Origin: Compostimonas suwonensis
Lineage (GTDB): Bacteria; Actinomycetota; Actinomycetes; Actinomycetales; Microbacteriaceae
Reading direction: 5' to 3'
Length of the DNA stretch: 64,000 bases
Assembly: GCF_002797855.1 (NCBI RefSeq)
Contig: NZ_PGFB01000004.1
Location: 1-64,000, forward strand
Positions 1-11,009 of this stretch are shown here, piece by piece (the stretch's first letter is position 1; each line of letters begins with the position of its first letter). Made by a program: the position numbers and the translations under genes. Below the pieces are notes generated by a model, which had not been told where the DNA came from, did no database searches, and worked only from the letters and a program-made list of their open reading frames with translations.

Positions 1-163
1 CACCAACCAACAAAAAAACTGCCAGCCAGTGCCCGAGGTAAAAATTGGCATTTGACAATGTGCACGCTGTTGAGTTCTCAAGGAACGGACGCACCTAATT
101 GAGGTCTTCCGACCGGCTTTAGGGCAACTTCTCTACCTTACCACCTTTCGAGACTCTCGTGAA
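1..163 (-). promoter_or_regulatory. Promoter and leader of an rRNA operon (16S gene lies left of the window)
   Basis: Read on the minus strand, positions 90-62 give TTGAGAACTCAACAGCGTGC, the conserved leader segment that precedes 16S rRNA in actinobacteria (antitermination/processing region). Upstream of it are a candidate -10 TAAGGT (135-140) and a weak -35 TTCACG (158-163) with a 17-nt spacer. The rRNA genes themselves would be transcribed leftward and are outside the window. Further upstream at 179-193 is a 6-3-6 palindrome (GTGTTC-AGA-GAACAC) of unknown role. No protein gene is visible between 1 and 426. The leader match is from memory of the motif; the promoter hexamers are inference. 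Confidence 0.6.
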
Positions 164-306
164 CAACTCGAGAACTTCGTGTTCAGAGAACACAACTGTC
201 TCGATGTTCCGGAGAACTCGTGGAGTGGGTTTTCAATCTTAGGCCTGGCCAGCTCGACCTACAAGAGGAGGAGCTGAAGCTTTCTTGATTGGCCCCGCTT
301 GAGGCC

Positions 307-327
307 GGGAAGCTCTTCGGCTTTCCC
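307..327 (-). terminator. Possible tyrS terminator hairpin
   Basis: Imperfect stem GGGAAAGC/GCTTCCC on the minus strand, about 100 nt past the tyrS stop and before the rRNA promoter. It lacks a clear U-run, so it may be only a weak terminator or a processing hairpin. Confidence 0.35.
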
Positions 328-426
328 GCACCTTTGGGGTGACGAGTTAGAACATTACGGGGCTCTCGCGATCGGCGCAAATCCTGCGTGTCGGCCGGGC
401 GTGTCGCGCTGGGCGAGCCCCTGTTC

Positions 427-1731
427 TCACTCGATGAAGACGCCGGCGAGAGTCTTCTTCCCGCGCCGGAGGACGGCCATCGCGGCATCCGGAACCGTCT
501 CGGCGAGAGTCTGCGTCTCGCTCTGCACCTTGACGTTGTCGAGGTAGACGCCACCCTCCGCGATCGACCGACGAGCAGCGCTCAGACTCGGACTCAGTCC
601 GGTGTCGACGAGGAGCTGCGCGAGGGTCGTGGTCGGTGGAGTCGTCGTGTTGGGGAGCTCACGGAGAGCGGCCTCGAGCGTGCGCGGGTCGAGCGACTCG
701 AGATCGCCCTGCCCGAAGAGCGCCTGCGCGGCTGCTATCGCGGCATCCGTCGCCGCTCGCCCGTGCACGAGGCTCGTCACCTCGTCGGCGAGCACTCTCT
801 GGGCCTCGCGCTTGAACGGCTGCTCCGCCACGACGGACTCGAGCCTCTCGATCTCCTCCCTGCTCAGGAAGCTGAAGACCTTGAGCCGCGGGATGACGTC
901 GCCGTCGTCGGTGTTGAGCCAGAACTGGTAGAAGGCGTACGGACTCGTCATCTCCGGGTCGAGCCAGATCGCGTTGCCCTCGCTCTTGCCGAACTTGGTG
1001 CCGTCGGAGTTCGTGATGAGCGGCGTGCCGATGGCGTGCGCACTCCCCCGTTCGACGCGATGGATGAGGTCGGTGCCGCTCGTGAGGTTTCCCCACTGAT
1101 CGGAGCCGCCGGTCTGCAGGGTGCAGCCGTACGTCCGGTAGAGCTCGAGGAAGTCGTAGCCCTGCAGGATCTGGTAGCTGAACTCGGTGTAGCTGATACC
1201 CGCTTCGGAGTTGAGCCTCGCGCTCACGGCATCCTTTTTGAGCATCGTGCCGACCCGGTAGTGCTTGCCGACGTCTCGCAGGAAGTCGATCGCGCTGAGG
1301 GATGCCGTCCAGTCGAGGTTGTTGACCATCCGTGCGGCGTTGTCGCCCTCGAAGCTGAGGTAGTTCTCCACCTGCCCCCGCAGACGGTTCACCCAGTCGG
1401 CGACGACGTCTTTGGTGTTGAGGGTGCGTTCGGCGGAGGGCCGCGGATCGCCGATGAGGCCTGTCGAGCCGCCGACGAGGCCCAGGGGCTTGTGCCCCGC
1501 CAGCTGGAGCCGCCGCATGACGAGGAGCTGAACGAGATTGCCGAGATGCAGGCTCGGCGCCGTGGGGTCGAAGCCGCAGTAGAAGGTGATGGGCTCTCCG
1601 GACAGCACCCGCTGCAGCTCGACCTCGTCGGTCGAGACGTGGACGAGGCCCCGCCACTGGAGCTCTTCCCAGACGGAGGGGAAGCTCGGATCGTTGTGCT
1701 GGATGCTGAGGTTTTCGCTGGTGCCGGACAC
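427..1731 (-). CDS. tyrS: Tyrosyl-tRNA synthetase
   Basis: Charges tRNA-Tyr with tyrosine in the cytoplasm. Class I synthetase: the HIGH-type signature appears as HLGN near residue 62, the KMSKS loop as KFGKS near residue 245, and an S4 RNA-binding domain closes the C-terminus. With the GTG at 1731 the protein is 434 aa, normal for bacterial TyrRS. An in-frame GTG at 1776 would add 15 residues, but its only AGGA abuts the codon. The 1731 start is preferred because TACGGT (1739-1744) sits 7 nt upstream, the spacing of a leaderless promoter. The gene lies just upstream of the rRNA operon on the same strand. Confidence 0.95.
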   Translation of the reverse strand: MSGTSENLSIQHNDPSFPSVWEELQWRGLVHVSTDEVELQRVLSGEPITFYCGFDPTAPSLHLGNLVQLLVMRRLQLAGHKPLGLVGGSTGLIGDPRPSAERTLNTKDVVADWVNRLRGQVENYLSFEGDNAARMVNNLDWTASLSAIDFLRDVGKHYRVGTMLKKDAVSARLNSEAGISYTEFSYQILQGYDFLELYRTYGCTLQTGGSDQWGNLTSGTDLIHRVERGSAHAIGTPLITNSDGTKFGKSEGNAIWLDPEMTSPYAFYQFWLNTDDGDVIPRLKVFSFLSREEIERLESVVAEQPFKREAQRVLADEVTSLVHGRAATDAAIAAAQALFGQGDLESLDPRTLEAALRELPNTTTPPTTTLAQLLVDTGLSPSLSAARRSIAEGGVYLDNVKVQSETQTLAETVPDAAMAVLRRGKKTLAGVFIE

Positions 1732-1816
1732 GTCGTCTACCGTACCAAGCCGAGGAAGCCTGCGACTGCCATCCACTCCTCACCCTGCCCTCACCCTGTT
1801 CTCCTTCCGCGCGGTA

Positions 1817-1890
1817 AAGCCTGAGGGGTTGATACTGTTATTATCAATGCTTTAGGCTTGATGTGTGAAGTAACAAGCTCAAAGGCTTGT
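1817..1890 (+). promoter_or_regulatory. Nested dyad operator upstream of the SatD-like gene
   Basis: Two concentric inverted repeats share one centre at 1838: AAGCCT (1817-1822) pairs with AGGCTT (1854-1859), and TTGATA (1829-1834) pairs with TATCAA (1842-1847). The gaps are symmetrical, 6 nt on each side and 7 nt in the middle. A -10-like TATTAT (1839-1844) lies inside. A second dyad, ACAAGC-TCAAAG-GCTTGT (1873-1890), follows 13 nt later and reuses the AGGCTTG half-site (1854-1860 and 1884-1890). This looks like a cooperative operator. The HTH-bearing SatD-like product downstream is the obvious candidate ligand, which is inference. Confidence 0.6.
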
Positions 1891-1910
1891 CATGACGAAA
1901 GGAAAGCCCA

Positions 1911-2597
1911 GTGCTCGTGATCACCGCAGACCAGGTGCGCAGCAGGCACAACGCCGACGAGGCCGGAGCGGCCGTCGAGACGATCAACGGGCGGTACGGC
2001 TCGGCGCTCCCCCTTCCGGTCGACCGCACGGCAGGCGACGAGATCCAGCTCATCGCGCCGTCGGGCGAGATCGCGCTCGAGGTGATCCTCCTGCTCGCCC
2101 GATCGGGGCACTGGTCGATCGGCCTGGGCGCCGGCCAGGTGCTCACGCCCCTGCCGGAGGCGACACGGGAAGCCACCGGATCCGCTTTCATCTCCGCACG
2201 CGACGCCGTCGGCCGCGCGAAGAAGGCCACCCTGCGCTTCGCGGTCGACACGGACACCTCCGGCATCCTGCCCGGCACCGGCACCGGCACCGGCACCGGC
2301 ACCGGGCAGGATGCCGCTCCAGCGGCCGGCTCCGCCGCCGACACCGTCGAGGCGCTCATGAACCTGCTCCTGTTCATCCGCTCACGCAGGACCCCGGAAG
2401 GGTGGGAGCTGTTCGATCTCGTCGCGGCGGGCGCGACGCAGCGGGCCGCGGCATCCGAGCTCGGAATCACCCCCCAGGCCGCGAGCGCACGGGCATCGGC
2501 GGCGGGGATCAGATTCGACCTCGCGGCGCAGCCATCGCTTGTTAGGCTGCTGGACGAACTCGATCGGCTGTCGACAAGCGAGGAAACCACTTCATGA
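1911..2597 (+). CDS. SatD-like protein with C-terminal helix-turn-helix
   Basis: 228 aa, GTG start with AAAGGAAAG about 6 nt upstream. The N-terminus (MLVITADQVRSR) and the overall plan resemble SatD-family proteins, whose function is not established. The C-terminal third carries a probable HTH (roughly residues 180-202, QRAAASELGITPQAASARA) typical of DNA-binding regulators. Between the two lies a Gly-Thr repeat linker (about residues 122-131) encoded by a perfect 6-nt tandem repeat. The stop overlaps the next start (ATGA at 2594-2597), so the two genes are translationally coupled. It probably controls its own promoter through the nested operator. The SatD assignment rests on recognised similarity only. 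Confidence 0.65.
   Translation: MLVITADQVRSRHNADEAGAAVETINGRYGSALPLPVDRTAGDEIQLIAPSGEIALEVILLLARSGHWSIGLGAGQVLTPLPEATREATGSAFISARDAVGRAKKATLRFAVDTDTSGILPGTGTGTGTGTGQDAAPAAGSAADTVEALMNLLLFIRSRRTPEGWELFDLVAAGATQRAAASELGITPQAASARASAAGIRFDLAAQPSLVRLLDELDRLSTSEETTS
2274..2303 (+). repeat. Hexanucleotide tandem repeat (GGCACC)x5 inside the SatD-like gene
   Basis: Five perfect copies of a 6-bp unit encode (Gly-Thr)5. The unit is a multiple of three, so gain or loss of copies changes linker length but never the frame. Confidence 0.95.
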
Positions 2598-3181
2598 CGC
2601 ATTCGTTCCTCCTCGCCCCGCTGCTGCTCGAGGGCGGCGTGCTCATGCTCGCCGCCGCGGCCCTGCTGCTCGCGGTGCTCGCCGTCTGGCTCGGCAAGCA
2701 CACGCTCATCGCCTCCTCGGCCGCCTCACTGGCGCTCGCGATCGGCTTCGCCTGCCTGCCCAACCCGACCCCCGGCCCCGGCTACGCCATCGTGCTCGGC
2801 GCGATCACCCTCGCCCTCGCGGTCGTCGGCGGCGCCCCCGCCGCCACCTGGATCCTGAGCCTCGCGACCAAGGGCAGTGTCACAGCGGGTCTGCACGGCG
2901 GCATCGTCGTCGACGACGACTCGCGAACGGGCGTCACGACGGCACCCCACGAGGTCTTGCGCGGCGGGCTGATGATCGGTCTGCTGGAGCGGGCAGCAAT
3001 CGCGGGCACGATCCTGGCCGGTTTCCCGGAGGGGATCGCCGTCGTCGTGGCCGTCAAAGGTGTCGGCCGGTTCACCGAGCTCGCGGCTGCGGAGGCCCGG
3101 GAGCGGTTCATCATCGGCACCCTCGCGAGCATCGGCTGGGCCTGCGCGAGCGCGATCCTCGTGCGCCTGATGACGGCATAA
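2594..3181 (+). CDS. Integral membrane protein, DUF3307-like, paired with the SatD-like gene
   Basis: 195 aa, overlapping the upstream SatD-like stop by 4 nt. It has about five to six hydrophobic segments: three closely spaced in residues 5-95 and two in the C-terminal part. The C-terminal block (GLLERAAIAGTILAG, then a VKGVGRF segment, then ERFIIGTLASIGWA) resembles the C-terminal half of DUF3307 membrane proteins, which occur next to satD-type genes in other phyla. No enzymatic motif is visible. The function of the pair is unknown. Coupling and the shared operator suggest the soluble partner regulates or senses through this membrane protein. Confidence 0.6.
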   Translation: MTHSFLLAPLLLEGGVLMLAAAALLLAVLAVWLGKHTLIASSAASLALAIGFACLPNPTPGPGYAIVLGAITLALAVVGGAPAATWILSLATKGSVTAGLHGGIVVDDDSRTGVTTAPHEVLRGGLMIGLLERAAIAGTILAGFPEGIAVVVAVKGVGRFTELAAAEARERFIIGTLASIGWACASAILVRLMTA

Positions 3182-3228
3182 CGCAGGAACAGCGCGACGA
3201 CAGGCGTGCGCGCTCCCGCCCTCGCGGC

Positions 3229-3840
3229 CTACGAGACGGTCGGCCCGGGTTTCCGCCGACGCGGCACGCTCTTGCGGTAGGCCGACACGGTCGGGTCGTC
3301 GGCGATCCAGAACCGCCACGGGAAGGCGTCGCTGCCGCCGTCCCCGCTCACCCCGACCCGCGGGCCGGACAGGAACGGCGCCGGAACGGACGCCGGTGTG
3401 ACGGAGAACGGCGGCTCGAACAGCGCCGCCCCGTTCTGGGAGAGACGGATGCCGAGGGCCACGGTCAGACGGGCGGGGCCCCGCGCGAGATCGCGAGCCG
3501 GCACCTGCTCACCACGACGACGGCGCGCGACATCCGCACCGCCGACGATCTCGCCCGCCCGCAGCAGCAGCGCCGAGGACTCGCCTTCGGGCGAGCAGAC
3601 GATGTTCGCGCAGGTGTGCATGCCGTAGGTGAAGTAGGTGTAGAGATGCCCTGGTTCGCCGAACATCACGCTGTTGCGCGGCGTGCGGCCCCGGAAGGAG
3701 TGCGAACCGGGATCGATGCCGACCCCCAGATAGGCCTCGACCTCGGTGATGCGCACGGAGACCGGGCCCTCGTCGCTCTCGTGGGTCAGCACCGCACCGA
3801 GCAGGCGGGGTGCGACCACGACGGCGGGCTCATCGAACAC
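3229..3840 (-). CDS. DNA-3-methyladenine glycosylase, AAG/MPG family
   Basis: 203 aa. Removes alkylated purines such as 3-methyladenine to start base excision repair. Family signatures are visible: RLLGAVL near the N-terminus, the catalytic ITEVEAYLG segment, SHSFRGRTPRN, and GHLYTYFTYGMHTCANIV, followed by LLLRAGEIVGG and LARGPARLT. The length matches the family. The GTG start lies 3 nt after the stop of the small upstream ORF, so it is probably the last gene of the argH operon. Its right-hand neighbour (the DUF3307-like gene) is convergent, 47 bp away. Confidence 0.92.
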   Translation of the reverse strand: MFDEPAVVVAPRLLGAVLTHESDEGPVSVRITEVEAYLGVGIDPGSHSFRGRTPRNSVMFGEPGHLYTYFTYGMHTCANIVCSPEGESSALLLRAGEIVGGADVARRRRGEQVPARDLARGPARLTVALGIRLSQNGAALFEPPFSVTPASVPAPFLSGPRVGVSGDGGSDAFPWRFWIADDPTVSAYRKSVPRRRKPGPTVS

Positions 3841-3843
3841 GGG

Positions 3844-3989
3844 TCAGAAGAGCCGCACGCCCAGCGCGACCGAGATGATGATGCCGCCGACCACCACGAC
3901 GATGGCGAGCGCCACGACGGCCGGGATGATCCACGGGTACTTCGGCGGCTTCTTCTCGGGCCGTTCCCTGGGCTGTCTGCCGAAGGTCA

Positions 3990-3990
<1 letters not shown>
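3844..3990 (-). CDS. Small single-span membrane protein
   Basis: 48 aa. Basic, proline-rich N-terminus (RQPRERPEKKPPKYPW) followed by one hydrophobic helix (residues 21-44). The ATG overlaps the argH stop as TGATG, and the next gene begins 3 nt after its stop, so it is wedged into the operon in a way that favours a real product. No family recognised. The topology would place the basic tail in the cytoplasm. Confidence 0.6.
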
Positions 3991-6543
<2,553 letters not shown>

Positions 6544-6574
6544 GGATCGCTTTCGTGTTCGTGGAGCAACCAGG

Positions 6575-7774
6575 TTACTGGGTCGGGAGCGACTCGAGCG
6601 CCGCTCCGAACCGTCGTGCGAAGTCGTCGATCTCGGCGTCGCCGACGATGAGCGGCGGAGCGATCCTGATGCTCGACTCGTTCGGGGCGTTCACGATGAG
6701 CCCCTCGCGGAAGGCGGCGGCATGGAGCTGAGCGGCCACCGGCTGCTCGAGCCCGATTCCGATGAGCAGACCCCTCCCGCGCACCTCGGAGACGAGGGGC
6801 GAGTCGAAGCCGAGGATGATCTCGCGCAGCTGAGCGCCGCGCCGGGCCGCGTTCTCGACGAGGCCGGCCGTCTCGATGTGCTCGAGCACGGCGTTGGCGG
6901 CGGAGGTCGCGAACGGGTTGCCGCCGAAGGTGCTTCCGTGCTGCCCCTTGGAGAAGAGGTCGGATGCCCATCCGAAGGTCACGAGGGCGCCGATGGGGAT
7001 GCCGCCGGCCAGGCCCTTCGCGAGGGTGATCGCGTCGGGCACCACACCCTCGTGCTGGTAGGCGAACCACTCCCCCGTGCGGCCGACTCCGGTCTGGATC
7101 TCGTCGAGGACGAGCAGCGCGCCGCAGCGCTCGGTCAGCTCGCGGGCGTGACGCAGGAAGCCCTCCGGCAGTTCGAGCACACCGGCCTCGCCCTTGATGG
7201 GCTCGATGAAGACCGCGGCCACGCTGTCGTCGATCGCGGCATCCAGCGCTTCGATCGTGGAGTCGATGTGCTCGACCCCGCCCGGCAGCGGCACGAACGG
7301 ATCGCTCATGGCCGGCTTGCCCGTGAGAGTCATGGCCCCCATCGTGCGGCCGTGGAACGAGTTCGTCATCGCGATGATGCGGGTGCGCGAGCCGTTGGGG
7401 TTGTTGAGGCGCGCGAGCTTGAATGCCGCCTCGTTCGCCTCGGTGCCCGAGTTGCAGAAGTACACCCGGCCACCGCCGTCGCGTGCCCCGGTCAGGCGCA
7501 GCAGGCGCTCGGCGAGGTCGAGCTGCGGCTGCGTCGAGAAGTAGTTGGAGACGTGCACGAGGGTCGAGACCTGCTCCGTGACCGCGGCGACGAGCGCCGG
7601 GTGGGCGTGGCCGAGCGAGTTCACGGCGATGCCCGCGAGGAAGTCGAGATACCTGATGCCCTCGGAATCCCAGACGTAGCAGCCCTCGCCACGGGTCAGG
7701 AGCGCCTGCGGGGTCGAGATCGTCTTCATGAGGGTCGCGTCGAACCGTTCGGTCCACTGCGCGTTCGTGGTCAT
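6575..7774 (-). CDS. argD: Acetylornithine aminotransferase
   Basis: 399 aa, PLP-dependent class III aminotransferase. Converts N-acetylglutamate semialdehyde to N-acetylornithine. The PLP lysine lies in [13 protein letters not shown] (about residue 240), the preceding aspartate in [14 protein letters not shown], and the phosphate-binding [10 protein letters not shown] near residue 100. ATG 7774 overlaps the argB stop by 4 nt (ATGA), which fixes the start; longer in-frame openings upstream are not family-like. Confidence 0.96.
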   Translation of the reverse strand: MTTNAQWTERFDATLMKTISTPQALLTRGEGCYVWDSEGIRYLDFLAGIAVNSLGHAHPALVAAVTEQVSTLVHVSNYFSTQPQLDLAERLLRLTGARDGGGRVYFCNSGTEANEAAFKLARLNNPNGSRTRIIAMTNSFHGRTMGAMTLTGKPAMSDPFVPLPGGVEHIDSTIEALDAAIDDSVAAVFIEPIKGEAGVLELPEGFLRHARELTERCGALLVLDEIQTGVGRTGEWFAYQHEGVVPDAITLAKGLAGGIPIGALVTFGWASDLFSKGQHGSTFGGNPFATSAANAVLEHIETAGLVENAARRGAQLREIILGFDSPLVSEVRGRGLLIGIGLEQPVAAQLHAAAFREGLIVNAPNESSIRIAPPLIVGDAEIDDFARRFGAALESLPTQ

Positions 7775-8739
7775 GCCGCCTCCACGGGAACGACCTCGGT
7801 GCCGATCCCACTCTGTGTGAAAATTTCGAGGAGGATCGAGTGCTCGATCCTCCCATCGATGATCGCCGACTTCGCGACGCCGCCGTCGACCGCCTCGAGG
7901 CACGCCGCCATCTTCGGGATCATTCCCGACTCGAGCGACGGGAGCAGGCTGCGCAGCTCGTCGCTCGTGATGACGGAGACGAGCGAGTCGCGGTTCGGCC
8001 AGTCGCTGTAGAGCCCTGCGACGTCGGTGAGGATCACGAGCTTCGCGGCCCCCAGGGCGACCGCGAGCGCTGCGGCTGCCGAGTCGGCGTTGACGTTGAG
8101 GGACTGCCCCGGCACATCCATGTCGGGGGCGATCGAGGAGACGACGGGGATGCGGCCCGCGTCGAGCTGCGCGATCACGGCCTGCGGGTCGACGCCCACG
8201 ACGTCGCCGACGAGGCCGAGGTCGACCTCCTCGCCGTCGATGACCGCGCCGCGCCGGCGCCCGCGGAAGAGGCCGGCGTCTTCACCGGAGAGGCCTGCCG
8301 CGAGCGGACCGTGCTCGTTGATGTGGCTCACGAGCTCGCGGTTGATGCCGCCGCTCAGAACCATCCGCACGACGTCCATCGCCTCGGGGCTCGTGACACG
8401 GTAGCCGCCGCGGAACTCGCTCTCGATGCCGAGCCTCTCGAGCATGCTCGAGATCTGCGGGCCGCCGCCGTGCACGACGACGGGGCGCAGGCCCGCGTAT
8501 CGCAGGTAGACCATGTCTTCGGCGAAGCTGCGCTGCAGCTCCTCGCTCACCATCGCGTTGCCGCCGAACTTCACGACGACGATCTGGTCGTGGAAGCGCT
8601 TGAGCCACGGCAGCGACTCGATGAGCGTCGCCGCCTTCACGCGCGCCTCGGCCGTCTCCGTGGCCGTGGCACCCGAGGCCGTCGCACCCGGGGTGGCGCT
8701 CGTGCCCGTGCTCTCGGGAATCACCGTGTCGTCGCCCAT
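7771..8739 (-). CDS. argB: Acetylglutamate kinase
   Basis: 322 aa. Phosphorylates N-acetylglutamate, usually the arginine feedback step. Amino-acid kinase fold: [20 protein letters not shown], the LNVNADSAA segment and ATP-side IPKMAACL are seen. ATG 8739 is preferred over a TTG two codons upstream; the argJ stop is 2 nt away. Compared with the usual start at LPWLKRF, about 40 extra Thr/Ser/Ala-rich residues lie at the N-terminus ([20 protein letters not shown]), apparently disordered. Confidence 0.95.
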   Translation of the reverse strand: MGDDTVIPESTGTSATPGATASGATATETAEARVKAATLIESLPWLKRFHDQIVVVKFGGNAMVSEELQRSFAEDMVYLRYAGLRPVVVHGGGPQISSMLERLGIESEFRGGYRVTSPEAMDVVRMVLSGGINRELVSHINEHGPLAAGLSGEDAGLFRGRRRGAVIDGEEVDLGLVGDVVGVDPQAVIAQLDAGRIPVVSSIAPDMDVPGQSLNVNADSAAAALAVALGAAKLVILTDVAGLYSDWPNRDSLVSVITSDELRSLLPSLESGMIPKMAACLEAVDGGVAKSAIIDGRIEHSILLEIFTQSGIGTEVVPVEAA

Positions 8740-8741
8740 TC

Positions 8742-9893
8742 TCAACTCGCGTACGCGCTGTTCTCGTGCACGTAGTCGTGCGTGAGGTCGTTCGTGAGGA
8801 TCGTCGCGGCACTCTCGCCCGACTTCAGATCGATGAGCACGTGCACCGCTCGCGGGCTCAGATCGACCTCGTCACGAGGGCGGTCGGGGGCTCCCGCCGA
8901 GCACACCCGCACGCCGTTCATCGAGACGTCGACGTCGTAGGGGTCGAACTCCGCCGACGTCGTCCCGATCGCGGCGAGCACCCTGCCCCAGTTGGGGTCG
9001 TTGCCGAAGACCGCGGCCTTGAACAGGTTGTTGCGTGCGACCGAGCGGCCGACCTCGACCGCGTCGTCCTCGCTCGCGGCGCCGATCACCTCGATGCGGA
9101 TGTCGTGGCTGGCGCCCTCGGCGTCGGACTGCAGCTGCTCGGCGAGATCGGCGCACACCGCCGTCAGCGCGACGGCGAACTCCGCGAACTCGGGCGAGAC
9201 GCCGGACGCCCCGCTCGCGAGGAGCGTGACCTGGTCGTTGGTCGACATGCAGCCGTCGCTGTCGAGCCTGTCGAAGCTCACCCGGGTCGCTGCGCGCAGC
9301 GCGGCGTCGAGCTGCGCCGAGTCGAGCACGGCATCGGTCGTGACGACGACGAGCATCGTCGCGAGGCCCGGGGCGAGCATACCCGCGCCCTTGGCCATGC
9401 CGCCGATGCTCCAGCCGTCGGCGCGATGGCTCGCGACCTTCGGCACCGTGTCGGTGGTCATGATCGCCGCCGCCGCGTCGGGGCCGCCCCGCGCGTCGAG
9501 GGCCGCCGCCGCGGCATCCACTCCGGCGAGGAGTTTCGCGCGGTCGAGCTGGTCGCCGATGAGACCCGTCGAGCAGACCAGCACATCGCCCGCCGAGACG
9601 CCGAGGGCCGTGGCGACGGCCTCGGCGGTCGCGTGGGTCGTCTGGAAGCCCTCCGCTCCCGTGAAGCAGTTCGCACCGCCCGAGTTCAAGACGACGGCCG
9701 AGACGACGCCGTCGCCGATGACCTGTCGCGACCAGATGATGGGGTTCGCCTGAGCGCGGTTGCTCGTGAAGACAGCAGCGGCGGCCTGCAGCGGGCCGCG
9801 GTTGACGACGAGGGCGAGATCGGATCTGCCGGAGGCCTTGAGCCCGGCCGCGATGCCGCTGGCCTCGAAGCCTGCGGGAGTGGTGACGCTCAC
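8742..9893 (-). CDS. argJ: Bifunctional glutamate N-acetyltransferase/ornithine acetyltransferase
   Basis: 383 aa. Recycles the acetyl group from N-acetylornithine to glutamate. The self-cleavage site with the catalytic threonine is in [14 protein letters not shown] (about residues 175-190), which splits the chain into alpha and beta subunits. The C-terminal [13 protein letters not shown] is also typical. The GTG start at 9893 overlaps the argC stop (GTGA). ArgJ indicates the cyclic acetyl route, so argA/argE are not required. Confidence 0.96.
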   Translation of the reverse strand: MSVTTPAGFEASGIAAGLKASGRSDLALVVNRGPLQAAAAVFTSNRAQANPIIWSRQVIGDGVVSAVVLNSGGANCFTGAEGFQTTHATAEAVATALGVSAGDVLVCSTGLIGDQLDRAKLLAGVDAAAAALDARGGPDAAAAIMTTDTVPKVASHRADGWSIGGMAKGAGMLAPGLATMLVVVTTDAVLDSAQLDAALRAATRVSFDRLDSDGCMSTNDQVTLLASGASGVSPEFAEFAVALTAVCADLAEQLQSDAEGASHDIRIEVIGAASEDDAVEVGRSVARNNLFKAAVFGNDPNWGRVLAAIGTTSAEFDPYDVDVSMNGVRVCSAGAPDRPRDEVDLSPRAVHVLIDLKSGESAATILTNDLTHDYVHENSAYAS

Positions 9894-10945
9894 GGGGCGA
9901 CTCCGTTCACGGTGAGCCCCAGGGTCTCGGGCAGGCCGAGGGCGATGTTGGCCGATTGCACGGCGGCGCCCGCCGTGCCCTTGACGAGGTTGTCGATCGC
10001 GGTGATCGTCACGACCCGCTCGGCCGCCTCGTCGACGGCGAGGCCGATGAGCGCGGTGTTGGCGCCGACGACATCCGCCGTCTTCGGGAACCGGCCCGCA
10101 GGCAGCACGTGCACGAACGGCTCGCCGTTGTAGGCGAGCTCCCACGCGGCGCGCACGTCGGCGGCCGACACTCCCGGCTCGAGTCGCGCCGTCGCGGTCG
10201 CGAGGATGCCGCGCGACATGGGCACGAGCACGGGGGTGAACGAGATGCTCACGGCTCCGGCTCCGGTGAGCTGGAGGTTCTGCCTGATCTCCGGAACGTG
10301 GCGATGGGTGCCGCCGACCGCATACGGCATCGCGGAACCGAGGATCTCGCTCGCGAGGAGGTGCGGCTTGAGGGACTTCCCCGCCCCGGAGGGACCGACC
10401 GCGAGCACGGCCACGAGGTCTTGCGGGCTGATCACGCCGGCACGCAGCCCGGGCGCGAGACCCAGGGTCACGGCGGTCACGTTGCACCCGGGAACCGCGA
10501 TGCGCTTGACGCCGACGAGCTGCTCGCGCTGTTTGCCGTAGCCGCCCGTGCCACCGTGGAGCAGCTCGGGCAGTCCGTACGGCCAGGCGCCGTAGAAGTC
10601 GCCGCCGTAGAACGTCGCCCACTCGGCCTCGTCGGTCAGCCGGTGGTCGGCGCCGCAGTCGACGACGAGGGTCTGCGGGTCGAGGCCCTCGGTGATCGCG
10701 CCCGACATGCCGTGCGGGAGCGCGAGGAAGACGACGTCGTGGCCGGCCAGCACCTCGGGGGTCGTCTCGCGGAGGGTCAGGTGCGCGAGCGATCGGAGGT
10801 GCGGCGCGACCTCGCCGAGAGGAAGCCCGGCACTCTGGTTCGCGGTGACCGTGCGCACCTCGAACTCAGGGTGATCGGCGAGGACACGGAGCAGCTCGCC
10901 ACCTGCGTAGCCGCTTGCGCCGACCACAGCCACCGAAAAAGTCAT
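9890..10945 (-). CDS. argC: N-acetyl-gamma-glutamyl-phosphate reductase
   Basis: 351 aa, NADPH-dependent reduction of acetylglutamyl phosphate. N-terminal dinucleotide fold [14 protein letters not shown], catalytic cysteine in AVPGCNVTA (about residue 150), and the C-terminal [15 protein letters not shown] are typical. First gene of argCJBDF. TAGATT (10952-10957) lies 6 nt before the ATG, so the transcript is probably leaderless. No ArgR-like gene is present in the cluster and no ARG-box-like dyad was evident at this promoter. Confidence 0.96.
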   Translation of the reverse strand: MTFSVAVVGASGYAGGELLRVLADHPEFEVRTVTANQSAGLPLGEVAPHLRSLAHLTLRETTPEVLAGHDVVFLALPHGMSGAITEGLDPQTLVVDCGADHRLTDEAEWATFYGGDFYGAWPYGLPELLHGGTGGYGKQREQLVGVKRIAVPGCNVTAVTLGLAPGLRAGVISPQDLVAVLAVGPSGAGKSLKPHLLASEILGSAMPYAVGGTHRHVPEIRQNLQLTGAGAVSISFTPVLVPMSRGILATATARLEPGVSAADVRAAWELAYNGEPFVHVLPAGRFPKTADVVGANTALIGLAVDEAAERVVTITAIDNLVKGTAGAAVQSANIALGLPETLGLTVNGVAP

Positions 10946-11009
10946 ACGTCAAATCTAGCGACTCCCGAGCGTGCCTCCTTGCGGCACCGCTCGGGCACGG
11001 TCGCCGCTC

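Noticed and set aside
2274-2303. Phase-variable switch in the SatD-like gene
   Set aside because: The repeat unit is 6 bp, so slippage keeps the frame and cannot switch the gene off.
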